Source: Puniceicoccaceae bacterium (lineage in GTDB: Bacteria > Verrucomicrobiota > Verrucomicrobiia > Opitutales > JAFGAQ01). From it: a stretch of 64,000 nucleotides of DNA. The DNA lies in contig JANQOQ010000006.1 of NCBI GenBank assembly GCA_028285755.1, positions 558,001 through 622,000 on the forward strand. Direction: 5' to 3'. Of the stretch, positions 1 through 7,825 are shown in pieces. How positions within the stretch are numbered: the stretch's first letter is position 1; every line of letters starts with the position of its first letter. The position numbers and the translations under genes were made by a program. A model generated the notes under the pieces. The model was not told the origin of the DNA. It saw nothing but the letters and a program-made list of their open reading frames with translations, and made no database searches.

Positions 1-330
1 GATTTCACATACATAGAAAATGTGATCCAGGCCAATATGCTGGCTGCCAATACCCAAAATCCGGTGAGTATCAATCAAGTTTATAATGTTGCCTACGGAC
101 AGCAAACCGATCTGAAAACCATGACGGAAGTACTCAAAGAGGAGCTAAGCCAGTTTCGCCCTGAGATTGCAGATATTCCGATCATTTTTGGTGAAGAGCG
201 CAAAGGTGATGTGCCCCACTCTCTGGCAGACATAAGTAAAGCACGCGAACTTCTGGGTTATGACCCGAAGTATGACTTTAAGAAAGGCATCCAAAAGTGC
301 GTTAAATGGTATTACGAAAACTACAGTTGA
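1..330 (+). CDS. UDP-N-acetylglucosamine 4-epimerase-like SDR, WbpP type (C-terminal part only)
   Basis: The frame is open from base 1, so the gene begins before the window; only the last 109 codons are visible. The reading DFTYIENVIQANMLAA is the conserved substrate-side segment of extended SDR sugar-nucleotide epimerases. The end (KGDVPHSLADISKARELLGY, then a basic helix ending WYYENYS) is typical of the WbpP/Gne subgroup that interconverts UDP-GlcNAc and UDP-GalNAc or their uronic acids. The NAD-binding Rossmann half and the catalytic YxxxK lie outside. It overlaps the next gene by 25 bases, suggesting one transcript for surface-polysaccharide synthesis. The exact substrate cannot be told from this fragment. 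Confidence 0.8.
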   Translation, partial: DFTYIENVIQANMLAANTQNPVSINQVYNVAYGQQTDLKTMTEVLKEELSQFRPEIADIPIIFGEERKGDVPHSLADISKARELLGYDPKYDFKKGIQKCVKWYYENYS

Positions 331-1466
331 TATTATTTACTGCTTTATTTGCTCTCGCTAATTTGCCAAATTTTCTAGTGGCGAGTGCCCAACTCAACTC
401 TGCGAACTTTCATACATTTGAACAAAAGCATAATGCTTATTTAAATATCTGTGGCGCAGATGAAAGCTGGCTTGAGCTCGACCGTAATAGCGAAAAAATT
501 ATACGAGTAGCCAGTGATGACGAATTACGCTCGGCCCTAGAGGAAGCTTTACCCGGCCATCATATCATCCTTGAGCCCGGGACTTACAAACCCATTCGTA
601 CTACACTCAAAGGCACTTCTAGAAGCCCAATACGTATTTCTGCAGCGCCGCATCACTCGGCAATCTTTAAAAATGGAGTCGATGGTTTGAGCCTTAGCGA
701 TAGCCAGTATGTGGTGATTCGCGGCTTAACCTGTAATCATAATGAACGCAGTGGCATCCATATCGTGGAGTCCAGCCATATTGCCATAAAAGATTGTGTC
801 ACCAGGCATAATGGGCGTTGGGGCATTTTTACCGGATTCGTCGAGCACCTGATTATTGAACGCAACCTATGCACATTCTCAGCCACTGAGCATGGTATTT
901 ATGTATCCAATAGCTCAGACTTTGTGACTATTCGGAGGAATATGGTTATGGATAACGCAGCTTCAGGCATCCAAATCAATGCAGACCGGCACATGGGGGG
1001 CGATGGGATCATCACTTACTGCATCGTTAGCAATAACGTAATCCTAAACAATGGCCTTAAAGGGGGAAGCGCCATTAATCTCGATGGCATCCAGTATACC
1101 CTGATTAGTCATAATAGTTTAATTAATAACCAGGCTGGTGGAATCGCCTTATATCAATTTGATGGAACACAAGGATCCTCCCATAATGTGGTATACAAAA
1201 ACTCCATCTACCAGGCGGTAAACGGGCGCTGGGCGATCAACATAAACAGCAATAGTATTGAAAATCAGATTATTGAAAATTATATCTACACTCAGCACGA
1301 ATGGCGTGGATCGATAAGCCTGGATGAAAGCAGTGCAGCTGGCTTTCGGTCTAGCCAGAATACCCTAAGCCCATGGTTCAGCATGGATGGTGGAGAGACA
1401 CGTATCTCTCTCAAAAAATGGAAGTCCCTGGGTTATGGTCAGGGCAGTGTAGCCCTCAACGAATAA
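306..1466 (+). CDS. Secreted right-handed parallel beta-helix protein (polysaccharide lyase/epimerase-like)
   Basis: 386 aa. The start at 306 gives a good signal peptide: basic MVLRK, a hydrophobic run, and likely cleavage after VASA (residue 28). It lies inside the end of the preceding epimerase gene, so translation is probably coupled. From about residue 75 (LPGHHIILEPGTYKP) to about 345 the chain is a series of short strands rich in Asn, Ile and Gly (for example NERSGIHIVESSHIAIKDC). This pattern is typical of pectate-lyase-like beta helices, NosD domains and alginate lyase/C5-epimerase folds. Such proteins often sit in exopolysaccharide clusters and cleave or modify the polymer in the periplasm. 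No catalytic residues could be assigned, so substrate and activity are unknown. Confidence 0.75.
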   Translation: MVLRKLQLILFTALFALANLPNFLVASAQLNSANFHTFEQKHNAYLNICGADESWLELDRNSEKIIRVASDDELRSALEEALPGHHIILEPGTYKPIRTTLKGTSRSPIRISAAPHHSAIFKNGVDGLSLSDSQYVVIRGLTCNHNERSGIHIVESSHIAIKDCVTRHNGRWGIFTGFVEHLIIERNLCTFSATEHGIYVSNSSDFVTIRRNMVMDNAASGIQINADRHMGGDGIITYCIVSNNVILNNGLKGGSAINLDGIQYTLISHNSLINNQAGGIALYQFDGTQGSSHNVVYKNSIYQAVNGRWAININSNSIENQIIENYIYTQHEWRGSISLDESSAAGFRSSQNTLSPWFSMDGGETRISLKKWKSLGYGQGSVALNE

Positions 1467-2567
1467 ATGATGGTCAAAGCAATCGATAAATGGCTCTTAC
1501 CCTACCTTAAGCGGCACCTATCGCTAAAGACGCCTAAAGGACCAAAACACCTAATCCTCACAGTTTGTGACCATTATGAGCCGTTGTCTCCAAGAGCATC
1601 TAAAACTATCCAACAGGGTGAAGATCGGGTAAACCGGTGGCTCGACGAGTGGCCTGATATATCCCAGCGGCACCAAGACAGTGATGGAAAGAGCCCCGTG
1701 CATAGCATCTTTTTCCCTGCAGAAGCGCCGGAAAGGCCCGATCATTTTATACCCATGCTTGAGCCTTTGGTAACTAAAGGGCATGCGGAAATCGAAGTGC
1801 ATCTGCATCACGATGATGATACCGTGGAATCCCTTACACCGATTTTGGAAGAGTTCCGGGACTACCTCCATGAAAGAAAACTATTGGGTATCGATGCAGA
1901 CGGAAACCCGAGATACGCCTTTATTCATGGTAACTGGACGCTCTGCAATGGCAGACCCGATGGCAAATATTGCGGGGTCAATGAGGAACTTGATGTGCTG
2001 CTGGACACCGGTTGTTATGTGGATTATACCTTTCCCTCGATCCCCGACCCCACACAACCCCGCAACTTTTGTAATCAAATCTATTTTTCAAAAACAATCC
2101 CAGGGCGACCCAGATCCTACGATAAAGGTCGCCTGGCCAAGGTCGGTTTGACGAAAGCCGAGGATGAACTCCTGCTGATGCAGGGGCCTGCGGGGCTTAA
2201 TTGGAAGTGGCGAAAATGGGGAGTAATTCCCAGGATTGAAAATGCTGACCTATGTAAAACGAATCCGCCGACCTCACTTCGGGCTCAAATGTGGATCGAT
2301 GAACAAATCCATGTTCAAGGACGTCCTGAATGGCTATTTATTAAACTGCATACGCACGGATGTCTCGAAGGCAACATGCAAGCCCTACTCGATGGCCCAT
2401 TATCAAAGACCTATGCATATTTAGAGCAGCTTTGTGAGAAGTGTGAAGATTTAAGTCTGCACTATGTATCTGCACGGGAGATGGCGAATCTTGCGTTTGC
2501 AGCCATTGATGGAAAATCAGGCAATCCTAACGAATATCGTGATTACCATATCATGCCCAATCGCTGA
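1467..2567 (+). CDS. Polysaccharide deacetylase-like protein of an exopolysaccharide cluster
   Basis: 366 aa, starting directly after the stop of the beta-helix gene (0-base gap). No signal peptide or membrane helix, so probably cytoplasmic. The order of acidic and His motifs resembles NodB-type (CE4) deacetylases: VCDHYEP near residue 33, EVHLHHDDD near 110, then FIHGNWTLCNG near 152 and WLFIKLHTHGC near 288. The canonical TFDD block is not exact, so this is either a divergent deacetylase or a related (beta/alpha)-barrel of unknown chemistry. Position after an epimerase and a beta-helix protein argues for a part in surface-glycan synthesis. It is the last gene before a strong terminator. Family placement is by pattern only. 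Confidence 0.55.
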   Translation: MMVKAIDKWLLPYLKRHLSLKTPKGPKHLILTVCDHYEPLSPRASKTIQQGEDRVNRWLDEWPDISQRHQDSDGKSPVHSIFFPAEAPERPDHFIPMLEPLVTKGHAEIEVHLHHDDDTVESLTPILEEFRDYLHERKLLGIDADGNPRYAFIHGNWTLCNGRPDGKYCGVNEELDVLLDTGCYVDYTFPSIPDPTQPRNFCNQIYFSKTIPGRPRSYDKGRLAKVGLTKAEDELLLMQGPAGLNWKWRKWGVIPRIENADLCKTNPPTSLRAQMWIDEQIHVQGRPEWLFIKLHTHGCLEGNMQALLDGPLSKTYAYLEQLCEKCEDLSLHYVSAREMANLAFAAIDGKSGNPNEYRDYHIMPNR

Positions 2568-2590
2568 ACAAGTTTTAAACGGAAATGATA

Positions 2591-2620
2591 AGCCCAAAGC
2601 AATATGACTTTGGGCTTTTT
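2591..2620 (+). terminator. Rho-independent terminator of the polysaccharide cluster
   Basis: Perfect 9-bp stem AGCCCAAAG (2591-2599) / CTTTGGGCT (2608-2616) with an 8-base loop, followed by a T-run. It sits 23 bases after the deacetylase-like gene and 7 bases from the end of the convergent minus-strand gene, so it may serve both. Confidence 0.85.
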
Positions 2621-2626
2621 ATTTGC

Positions 2627-3088
2627 TCAACTTTCAGCAGTTACTGGAGGCTCTTCTACCCAGACAATCGTCCAGCCACTGGGCTCGTCGACGTAAATCA
2701 TAGGGGTAGCCCCCTCAATATCGGTAGAAACGAAGCTTACGGTGCTCATCTCAAGTGGCTCACTCGGCGCATTGAAATAATTGACGCCGATAAAGCTAAT
2801 CGCCAGTGCTGCCGCAGCTGCTGTGATTCCCGCTACCCAGCGATAGGGAAACGCAACTACCTTACGGGAATCATCTTCAACCGGTTCAGCAATCCGCTTT
2901 TCAAAATCATTCCAGGCTGCCTCGATTGCAAAAGGAGTCGGCTCCTCTACCATGCTATCGATATGAAGCTGCTCCTGATCTTTCCAGGCTTGGTAAGTCG
3001 CAGCGAGTTCCGGATCCTGCGCGAGCAGCTTATCCATATCCTCGGGTGGATTATCCATCCACTCGCTCAACTGTTTTTCATTATCCAT
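2627..3088 (-). CDS. Small single-pass membrane protein, anti-sigma-factor-like architecture
   Basis: 153 aa. An acidic soluble N-terminus (MDNEKQLSEWMDNPPEDMDK) is followed by one hydrophobic helix at about residues 84-105 (WVAGITAAAAALAISFIGV) and an extracytoplasmic tail of about 48 residues. This cytoplasmic-helix-periplasmic layout is common in anti-sigma and regulatory membrane proteins of this group, but no ZAS Cys/His motif is visible and no sigma factor gene is next to it. The gene lies between a Tyr/Arg-rich secreted protein upstream and the shared terminator downstream. Function is not recognised; the membrane topology is the only firm statement. Confidence 0.6.
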   Translation of the reverse strand: MDNEKQLSEWMDNPPEDMDKLLAQDPELAATYQAWKDQEQLHIDSMVEEPTPFAIEAAWNDFEKRIAEPVEDDSRKVVAFPYRWVAGITAAAAALAISFIGVNYFNAPSEPLEMSTVSFVSTDIEGATPMIYVDEPSGWTIVWVEEPPVTAES

Positions 3089-3122
3089 GATAGCAATACC
3101 TTTAGTGTGTTGTTAAGAAGTG

Positions 3123-3156
3123 GCGAAAGCAACTCTGGAATGCAGAGTTGCTTCGC
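3123..3156 (-). terminator. Stem-loop between two minus-strand genes
   Basis: GCGAAAGCAACTCTG (3123-3137) can pair with CAGAGTTGCTTCGC (3143-3156), leaving one bulged A and a 5-base loop. It lies 28 bases past the end of the Tyr/Arg-rich gene and before the membrane-protein gene. Only a weak T-rich tail follows on the minus strand, so it may be an inefficient terminator or an mRNA-stabilising hairpin. Confidence 0.5.
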
Positions 3157-3183
3157 TTCGTGTTAAGTTGTTTAGATTGCTTA

Positions 3184-3645
3184 TTAATAACGGTGATATC
3201 TTGAGTAAGGCACCCAGACTTTTTGTTTGCGAAACTCATAGCGACCGGGACGCCAGATGCGAATCTTACGGCCACAGGGTTCATATCGGGTTACATAATA
3301 ACCGGGCACCCAAATTCTTGTAGTGCGATACTCCCAACGACCACTCGGTTTGTGGTGACGTTCGTAACCGCGATAGCGATCATATCCACGATGGCGATCA
3401 TAATAATCGTAACGGTGATGGCCCCGACCCCGGTAAGTATCCGGACAAGGACGACCACGATCGTAACGGCGATAACTGGTAGCATGCACGTGAATATCAT
3501 CGTCCAACAACTCTGAGAGCACCACTCCGGTGATCAGACCACCGATTGCTGCTTTGGCAGTATCTCCCCTGTGGGAGTGTTTTGCATGAGCGACATGGGA
3601 GAATCCCAGTAACACAATCAGTGCAGTCAATGTTAGTGTTTTCAT
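3184..3645 (-). CDS. Secreted Tyr/Arg/His-rich basic protein
   Basis: 153 aa with a clear signal peptide (MKTLTLTALIVLLGFSHVAHA, cleavage near residue 21). After a short glycine-containing hydrophobic segment (GGLITGVVLSELL, about 35-47, resembling the glycine-zipper-like segment of small envelope proteins) it becomes very rich in Tyr, Arg and His. It ends with related segments around RTTRIWVPGYYV, RIWRPGRYEFRK and KVWVPYSRYHRY. The high positive charge suggests binding to an anionic surface such as LPS, nucleic acid or polysaccharide, or a structural envelope role; that is inference. Not recognised as a named family. Confidence 0.65.
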   Translation of the reverse strand: MKTLTLTALIVLLGFSHVAHAKHSHRGDTAKAAIGGLITGVVLSELLDDDIHVHATSYRRYDRGRPCPDTYRGRGHHRYDYYDRHRGYDRYRGYERHHKPSGRWEYRTTRIWVPGYYVTRYEPCGRKIRIWRPGRYEFRKQKVWVPYSRYHRY

Positions 3646-3787
3646 TTAATATCCTTTGGTTAACAGGTATTTGGTTCGATGCAGGTAGGACGGCAGTTAA
3701 AGAGATTTTATTCATCGCCTTTTTGGAAAATATCATTTCAGCATTGTTTTTTTGCGAAATCGTGAAAGTGGGTTAATCGCTAATACT

Positions 3788-4735
3788 ATGCAGAAAATTG
3801 AAAACTTTGAATCCCTGGACACTCTCAAAGTGCCCATGCACCTAGCAATTGGTATGTTTGACGGGGTGCATATCGGGCATCAGGCAGTGATCGATTCTTG
3901 CATTAACCTGGCTCAAAACAGTGGTGGAGCATCCGCGGTTTTGAGTTTCTGGCCGCACCCCAGCCATCTCTTCAGACCTACGGACCCCACACCTCAGATC
4001 ATGCCATTGGCCTCCAAGGAGTGGAGCTTGAGCCAAAAGACACTCGATTATCTCATTATCCAGGATTTTAACAACACTTTTTCCCAGATCGCCGCTGAAG
4101 ATTTTATACCCTATTTGAAAACAAAGATCCCTACCCTGCAGACAATTTCGGTCGGCGAAAATTTTCGTTTTGGGAAGGGTCGATCCGGGGGAAGCGATCA
4201 ACTCAGGGAATTCGCCAATAAAGCCGGTATTCAACTGATCTCAATGGAACACAGTAAATTTAATGGTGAGATCATCAGTAGCACGCGTATCCGCAATCTG
4301 CTAATCGAAAAGGACTTCAATGCGATTCGCCCGCTGCTTGGGCATCCTTACACGGTGATCGGCACCCGACAGGGCGGTCGGGGTGTGGGCCGCACCATTG
4401 GGGTGCCCACGATCAATATCGCGTGGTCACCGGAGCTCAAACCACCTTATGGAGTCTACGCAGTAAAGGTGAAATCCATGGAGCATAACGGCCACTACAA
4501 TCTCAACGGGATCGCCAATTACGGAGTGAGGCCTACCTTCGATTTGGAAAAAGAAGGTCCCCTACTGGAGGTACATTTATTGGGTGACTACCCGGAAGAC
4601 TTGCCCGAATCACTTGCGGTTGAGCTGCATCACTTTATGCGGGATGAACGTAAATTCGCTTCCAAGGAGCTGCTTACCGAGCAGATCCGAAGTGATGTGT
4701 CAGTCGCCCGTAGAATCCTCAACATTGAATCTTAG
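3788..4735 (+). CDS. ribF: Bifunctional riboflavin kinase / FAD synthetase
   Basis: 315 aa from the ATG at 3788; a longer TTG-initiated frame from 3752 adds 12 residues unlike the family, so the ATG is preferred. The N-terminal nucleotidyltransferase domain shows GMFDGVHIGHQ (residues 22-32), the FMN adenylyltransferase signature, and STRIRNLL near 165. The C-terminal flavokinase domain shows GVGRTIGVPTINI, the metal and ATP binding PTxN motif. It makes FMN from riboflavin and then FAD in the cytoplasm. In many bacteria ribF follows truB; here truB is 55 kb away with no ribF beside it, so the usual linkage is broken. The next gene starts 3 bases later. Confidence 0.96.
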   Translation: MQKIENFESLDTLKVPMHLAIGMFDGVHIGHQAVIDSCINLAQNSGGASAVLSFWPHPSHLFRPTDPTPQIMPLASKEWSLSQKTLDYLIIQDFNNTFSQIAAEDFIPYLKTKIPTLQTISVGENFRFGKGRSGGSDQLREFANKAGIQLISMEHSKFNGEIISSTRIRNLLIEKDFNAIRPLLGHPYTVIGTRQGGRGVGRTIGVPTINIAWSPELKPPYGVYAVKVKSMEHNGHYNLNGIANYGVRPTFDLEKEGPLLEVHLLGDYPEDLPESLAVELHHFMRDERKFASKELLTEQIRSDVSVARRILNIES

Positions 4736-4738
4736 CGA

Positions 4739-5527
4739 ATGGGCAGGTTATTGATACTCGGAGCCGGATACCTTGGTAGAGAATTACTGATTCAGGCCAT
4801 TAAAAGCGGATATACCGTCGATGCTCTAAGCCGAAATCCGGAAACATGCACCACCCTAAAAGAACTCGGAGCCAAAAAAACGGTAGCCGCTATGCTGGGA
4901 AGCTCCAATTGGCATTCAGCTTTCAATCAGGCTGATTATGCCGCAGTAGTCGTGTGCGTTGGTTCCTCACAAAGAGATGCCGAAGGATATCAGGAATCTT
5001 ATGTTAAAGGTCTTCAATCAGTGCTCACATGGGGAGACAATGCTATAGATAAACTCTTCTACACGAGTAGTATTTCGGTCTACGGAGAGAGTGACGGTCA
5101 ATGGATTGATGAACAGACCAAACCCGCGCCCCAGGATTGGCGCGGCGAAATCATGCTCGAAGCGGAAGCTTTATTGGATACCGGATCAACGCCTGTAGCA
5201 GAACATATTATTTTGCGTCTGGGTGGAATCTGGGGACCTAATCGGGATCGCTTCATCGGAAATCGGGTTTCTGTAGATGAGTCGAACCCTGACGCCTACT
5301 ATCTCAATCTGATCCATGTCGCAGATGCCGCGAATGTGATTCTAAATATGGCAAAAGCCCCGACCCGTGCGGGAACTCACATCTACAACCTCACGGATAA
5401 TAAGCCTTTCTTAAAATTACCCTCGGCAGAGATGAAACGTAGCCGTCCTAATCGCCGAATCGACTCAAGCGCCATTCAGCAGACGTTTTCCTGGTATCCT
5501 CAATATCTCCCTTTTGCCAGTTCCTAA
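4739..5527 (+). CDS. Atypical extended SDR / NAD(P)-dependent epimerase-like protein
   Basis: 262 aa. The N-terminal LLILGAGYLGREL (residues 4-16) is the GxGxxG nucleotide-binding turn seen in the YeeZ-like branch of atypical SDRs. The core has YTSSISVYGESDGQWIDE near residue 108 and a terminal substrate region with YLNLIHVADAANVI. The classical YxxxK catalytic pair is not evident, as is common in this branch. Three bases after ribF, so co-transcribed with it. Likely a cytoplasmic NAD(P)-binding oxidoreductase or epimerase; substrate unknown. Confidence 0.7.
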   Translation: MGRLLILGAGYLGRELLIQAIKSGYTVDALSRNPETCTTLKELGAKKTVAAMLGSSNWHSAFNQADYAAVVVCVGSSQRDAEGYQESYVKGLQSVLTWGDNAIDKLFYTSSISVYGESDGQWIDEQTKPAPQDWRGEIMLEAEALLDTGSTPVAEHIILRLGGIWGPNRDRFIGNRVSVDESNPDAYYLNLIHVADAANVILNMAKAPTRAGTHIYNLTDNKPFLKLPSAEMKRSRPNRRIDSSAIQQTFSWYPQYLPFASS

Positions 5528-5570
5528 TTTTTGGTTTGCAGCAGATTGAGACATCTACACGTTCTTTAGG

Positions 5571-5990
5571 ATGAGCAAAGAACTCGAAGAAGGGAATATT
5601 CTATCCCTTGATTTTACCAAACTCCGAAAAGTTGCGGCTACGGAAAGCGACGTAGTGCCTGCAATCGCTCAGGATGAGGAAACTGGAGAGGTATTAATCG
5701 TCGGTTATGCCAATGAGCTCGCATTGAAAACCGCGATGCAAGAAGGGATGGCGACTTTTTGGAGCACCTCGCGCAATGAGCTTTGGATCAAAGGCAAAAC
5801 TTCCGGCGACTTTCTGGAAATCGTAGACATTCGTGTCAACTGCGAGCAAAACTCGATCCTATACAGGGTACGCTTAAAGGGTAAAGGTTCCTGCCATACC
5901 AAAAATAAGGATGGGGTTGCACGTCTCGGGTGTTACTATCGCCGTATTCAACCCGATGGTACGCTAGCGTTTGTTGAAGGCACGGAGTGA
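5571..5990 (+). CDS. hisI: Phosphoribosyl-AMP cyclohydrolase family protein with variant metal motif
   Basis: 139 aa, the usual length of single-domain HisI, which opens the ring of phosphoribosyl-AMP in histidine synthesis. LWIKGKTSGDFLEIVDI (residues 71-87) matches the family block WxKGxTSG. Zinc-type cysteines are kept at C91, C108 (SCHT) and C121. However, the acidic DCDxD magnesium loop is here NCEQN (residues 90-94), so two of three aspartates are Asn and one is Glu. No other his gene is nearby. It may be a true HisI with altered metal use or a paralogue with another substrate. ATG at 5571, preceded by a weak TTTAGG. Confidence 0.8.
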   Translation: MSKELEEGNILSLDFTKLRKVAATESDVVPAIAQDEETGEVLIVGYANELALKTAMQEGMATFWSTSRNELWIKGKTSGDFLEIVDIRVNCEQNSILYRVRLKGKGSCHTKNKDGVARLGCYYRRIQPDGTLAFVEGTE

Positions 5991-6055
5991 GTATACTTTA
6001 GACTTGCACAAATCCAAAGCGCTGGCATATTCACCTTTTTTAATTATTACGAACC

Positions 6056-6247
6056 ATGCAAAAAACACGAAAAGCGGTCACCAAAAGATTCAAAGTTACC
6101 GGTAGTGGCAAATTAATGCGACGCAAGCCCGGTCACCGTCATCTGTTGCGTAACAAAAGCAAGAAACGACGTCGATCCATGATTCAGGATCAGTCCGTAT
6201 CCAAAGGCTTTACAGAAATGTATAAGCAAGCGATGCCGAAAGCATAG
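6056..6247 (+). CDS. rpmI: Ribosomal protein bL35
   Basis: 63 aa, highly basic, with the L35 pattern [17 protein letters not shown] near the N-terminus and [15 protein letters not shown] in the middle. Part of the large ribosomal subunit. Followed 26 bases later by rplT, the standard pair, but infC, which usually precedes it, is not upstream; hisI is there instead. The upstream 65 bases contain no clear autoregulatory stem or Shine-Dalgarno sequence. Confidence 0.97.
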   Translation: MQKTRKAVTKRFKVTGSGKLMRRKPGHRHLLRNKSKKRRRSMIQDQSVSKGFTEMYKQAMPKA

Positions 6248-6273
6248 CCATTAAAAACAAGGAGAATTAAAAC

Positions 6274-6639
6274 ATGGCTAAAGTAAGAAATGCACCCTCA
6301 TCCCGCAAGCGCCGCAAAAAAGTATTGGCGAAGGCTAAAGGATATTACGGAAATAAATCACGTCTCTTCCGCTACGCTAAGGATGCGGTCGAGCGCGCAG
6401 AAAAGTATGCATACCGCGATCGTCGTAAGAAGAAGACCACAATGCGTCAACTTTGGATCGTACGAATCAACGCGATTTGCCGCGAGAATGGTTTGAATTA
6501 CAGTCGATTTATGGCTGGGTTGAAATTAGCTGAGATCGGGCTCGATCGCAAGCAGCTCTCAGAGCTTGCCATTAATGATGAGCCTGCCTTTTTAAAGCTA
6601 ATTGATACTTCAAAGAAAGCCTTGGAAAAAGCGGCGTAA
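6274..6639 (+). CDS. rplT: Ribosomal protein bL20
   Basis: 121 aa, normal length. Shows the family's basic N-terminus and the core RQLWIVRINAICRENGLNYS (about residues 53-72), ending in a helical C-terminal domain that in other bacteria also acts as translational repressor of the rpmI-rplT mRNA. It binds 23S rRNA early in 50S assembly. It has one of the few clear Shine-Dalgarno sequences of the window, AAGGAG at 6259-6264. A terminator follows directly, so rpmI-rplT may be a unit separate from pheS. Confidence 0.98.
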   Translation: MAKVRNAPSSRKRRKKVLAKAKGYYGNKSRLFRYAKDAVERAEKYAYRDRRKKKTTMRQLWIVRINAICRENGLNYSRFMAGLKLAEIGLDRKQLSELAINDEPAFLKLIDTSKKALEKAA

Positions 6640-6662
6640 TTAATCGTACAATTTGAATTTTT

Positions 6663-6692
6663 AAGGCTTCACTTTGAGTGAGGCCTTTTTTA
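6663..6692 (+). terminator. Rho-independent terminator after rplT
   Basis: An 11-bp stem with one G-U pair, AAGGCTTCACT (6663-6673) / AGTGAGGCCTT (6677-6687), three-base loop, then TTTTT. It lies 23 bases past rplT and 70 bases before pheS, so it either ends the ribosomal unit or attenuates read-through into pheST. Confidence 0.85.
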
Positions 6693-6761
6693 TTGCCTGA
6701 CACATACACCTTAATAATTCCCGTTGCATCGCAACCCCCACTCACTTTTTATTCAAATCGA

Positions 6762-7805
6762 ATGGACGAAGCACTCAAATCTATCATACAGGAAGCAGAA
6801 ACCAAAACCCGGGAGCTTACGCAAAGAGCTCAATTTGAAGCCGTAAAGGCTGAATTTGTGGGTCCCAATGGTAGTTTCACAGCTCTCCGTAAAGAAATCG
6901 GCAAGCTTCCCAAAGAGCAACGCCCTGAATACGGAAAAAAGATAAACGGGGTTAAAGAATCTTTGGAGAGCATTCTGAGTGCAACCCTGACACGCATAGA
7001 AGAGCGCGAGCTCGAGGCCAAGATCGGCCCTGCGATAGATCCTACCCTGCCCTCACCAGACATACAGATGGGTTCTGAGCACCCGTTAACTCAGGTTCTG
7101 AATCGCATTGTGGATATTTTCTCAAAGGTGGGCTTCACCGTTGCTGCCGGCACTGAAGTGGAGAGTGAGTATTTTTGCTTCGATGCGCTGAATACACCGG
7201 CTGATCACCCGGCTCGTGACATGCAGGATACCTATTACATCAATGAGGAAGCATCTTTTCAAAATATTAAACAAAAAGCGGATGAACGTTACGTGCTGCG
7301 CCCTCACACCTCGAGCGTGCAAATCCGCACAATGCTTAAGGAGAAACCACCGTTAAAAATCCTTTCACCGGGCCGCGTATTCCGCAGGGATACAGCAGAT
7401 GCAACTCATTCGGCCAACTTCCACCAAATCGAGGGTCTTTTAGTCGATAAAAATCTCAAAGTAACCGACCTGAAGGCGATCCTGGATTATTTTGCACGGG
7501 AGCTTTTAGGTAAAGATGCCAAGGTGCGTTTCCGCCCGCACTTCTTCCCTTACACGGAGCCAAGCTTTGAGGTAGACTTCCCCGCAGCGCATTTGGGGAA
7601 AGTCGGCAAGAAATGGATCGAAATCATGGGTTGCGGTATGGTTGACCCAACCGTTTTTGAGGCTGTAGGTATCGACCCCAATGAATATACTGGCTATGCA
7701 TTCGGTATGGGTATTGAGCGCATCGCCATGATCGTGTATGGGGTGGATGACATCCGCTACTTCTACCAGAACGACCAACGATTCCTCGAACAATTCAGTC
7801 GCTAA
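6762..7805 (+). CDS. pheS: Phenylalanine-tRNA ligase alpha subunit
   Basis: 347 aa from the ATG at 6762; the frame extends upstream from 6678, but those codons lie in the rplT terminator and do not resemble the family. An N-terminal coiled-coil arm (1-90) that grips tRNA is followed by the class II catalytic core: GRVFRRDTADATHSANFHQ (motif 2) and YAFGMGIERIAMIVYGVDDI (motif 3). The alpha subunit holds the active site that activates Phe and charges tRNA-Phe; it works as an alpha2-beta2 tetramer with PheT, whose gene starts 20 bases downstream. Confidence 0.97.
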   Translation: MDEALKSIIQEAETKTRELTQRAQFEAVKAEFVGPNGSFTALRKEIGKLPKEQRPEYGKKINGVKESLESILSATLTRIEERELEAKIGPAIDPTLPSPDIQMGSEHPLTQVLNRIVDIFSKVGFTVAAGTEVESEYFCFDALNTPADHPARDMQDTYYINEEASFQNIKQKADERYVLRPHTSSVQIRTMLKEKPPLKILSPGRVFRRDTADATHSANFHQIEGLLVDKNLKVTDLKAILDYFARELLGKDAKVRFRPHFFPYTEPSFEVDFPAAHLGKVGKKWIEIMGCGMVDPTVFEAVGIDPNEYTGYAFGMGIERIAMIVYGVDDIRYFYQNDQRFLEQFSR

Positions 7806-7825
7806 TTTTTAATTTTTATTAAGCC

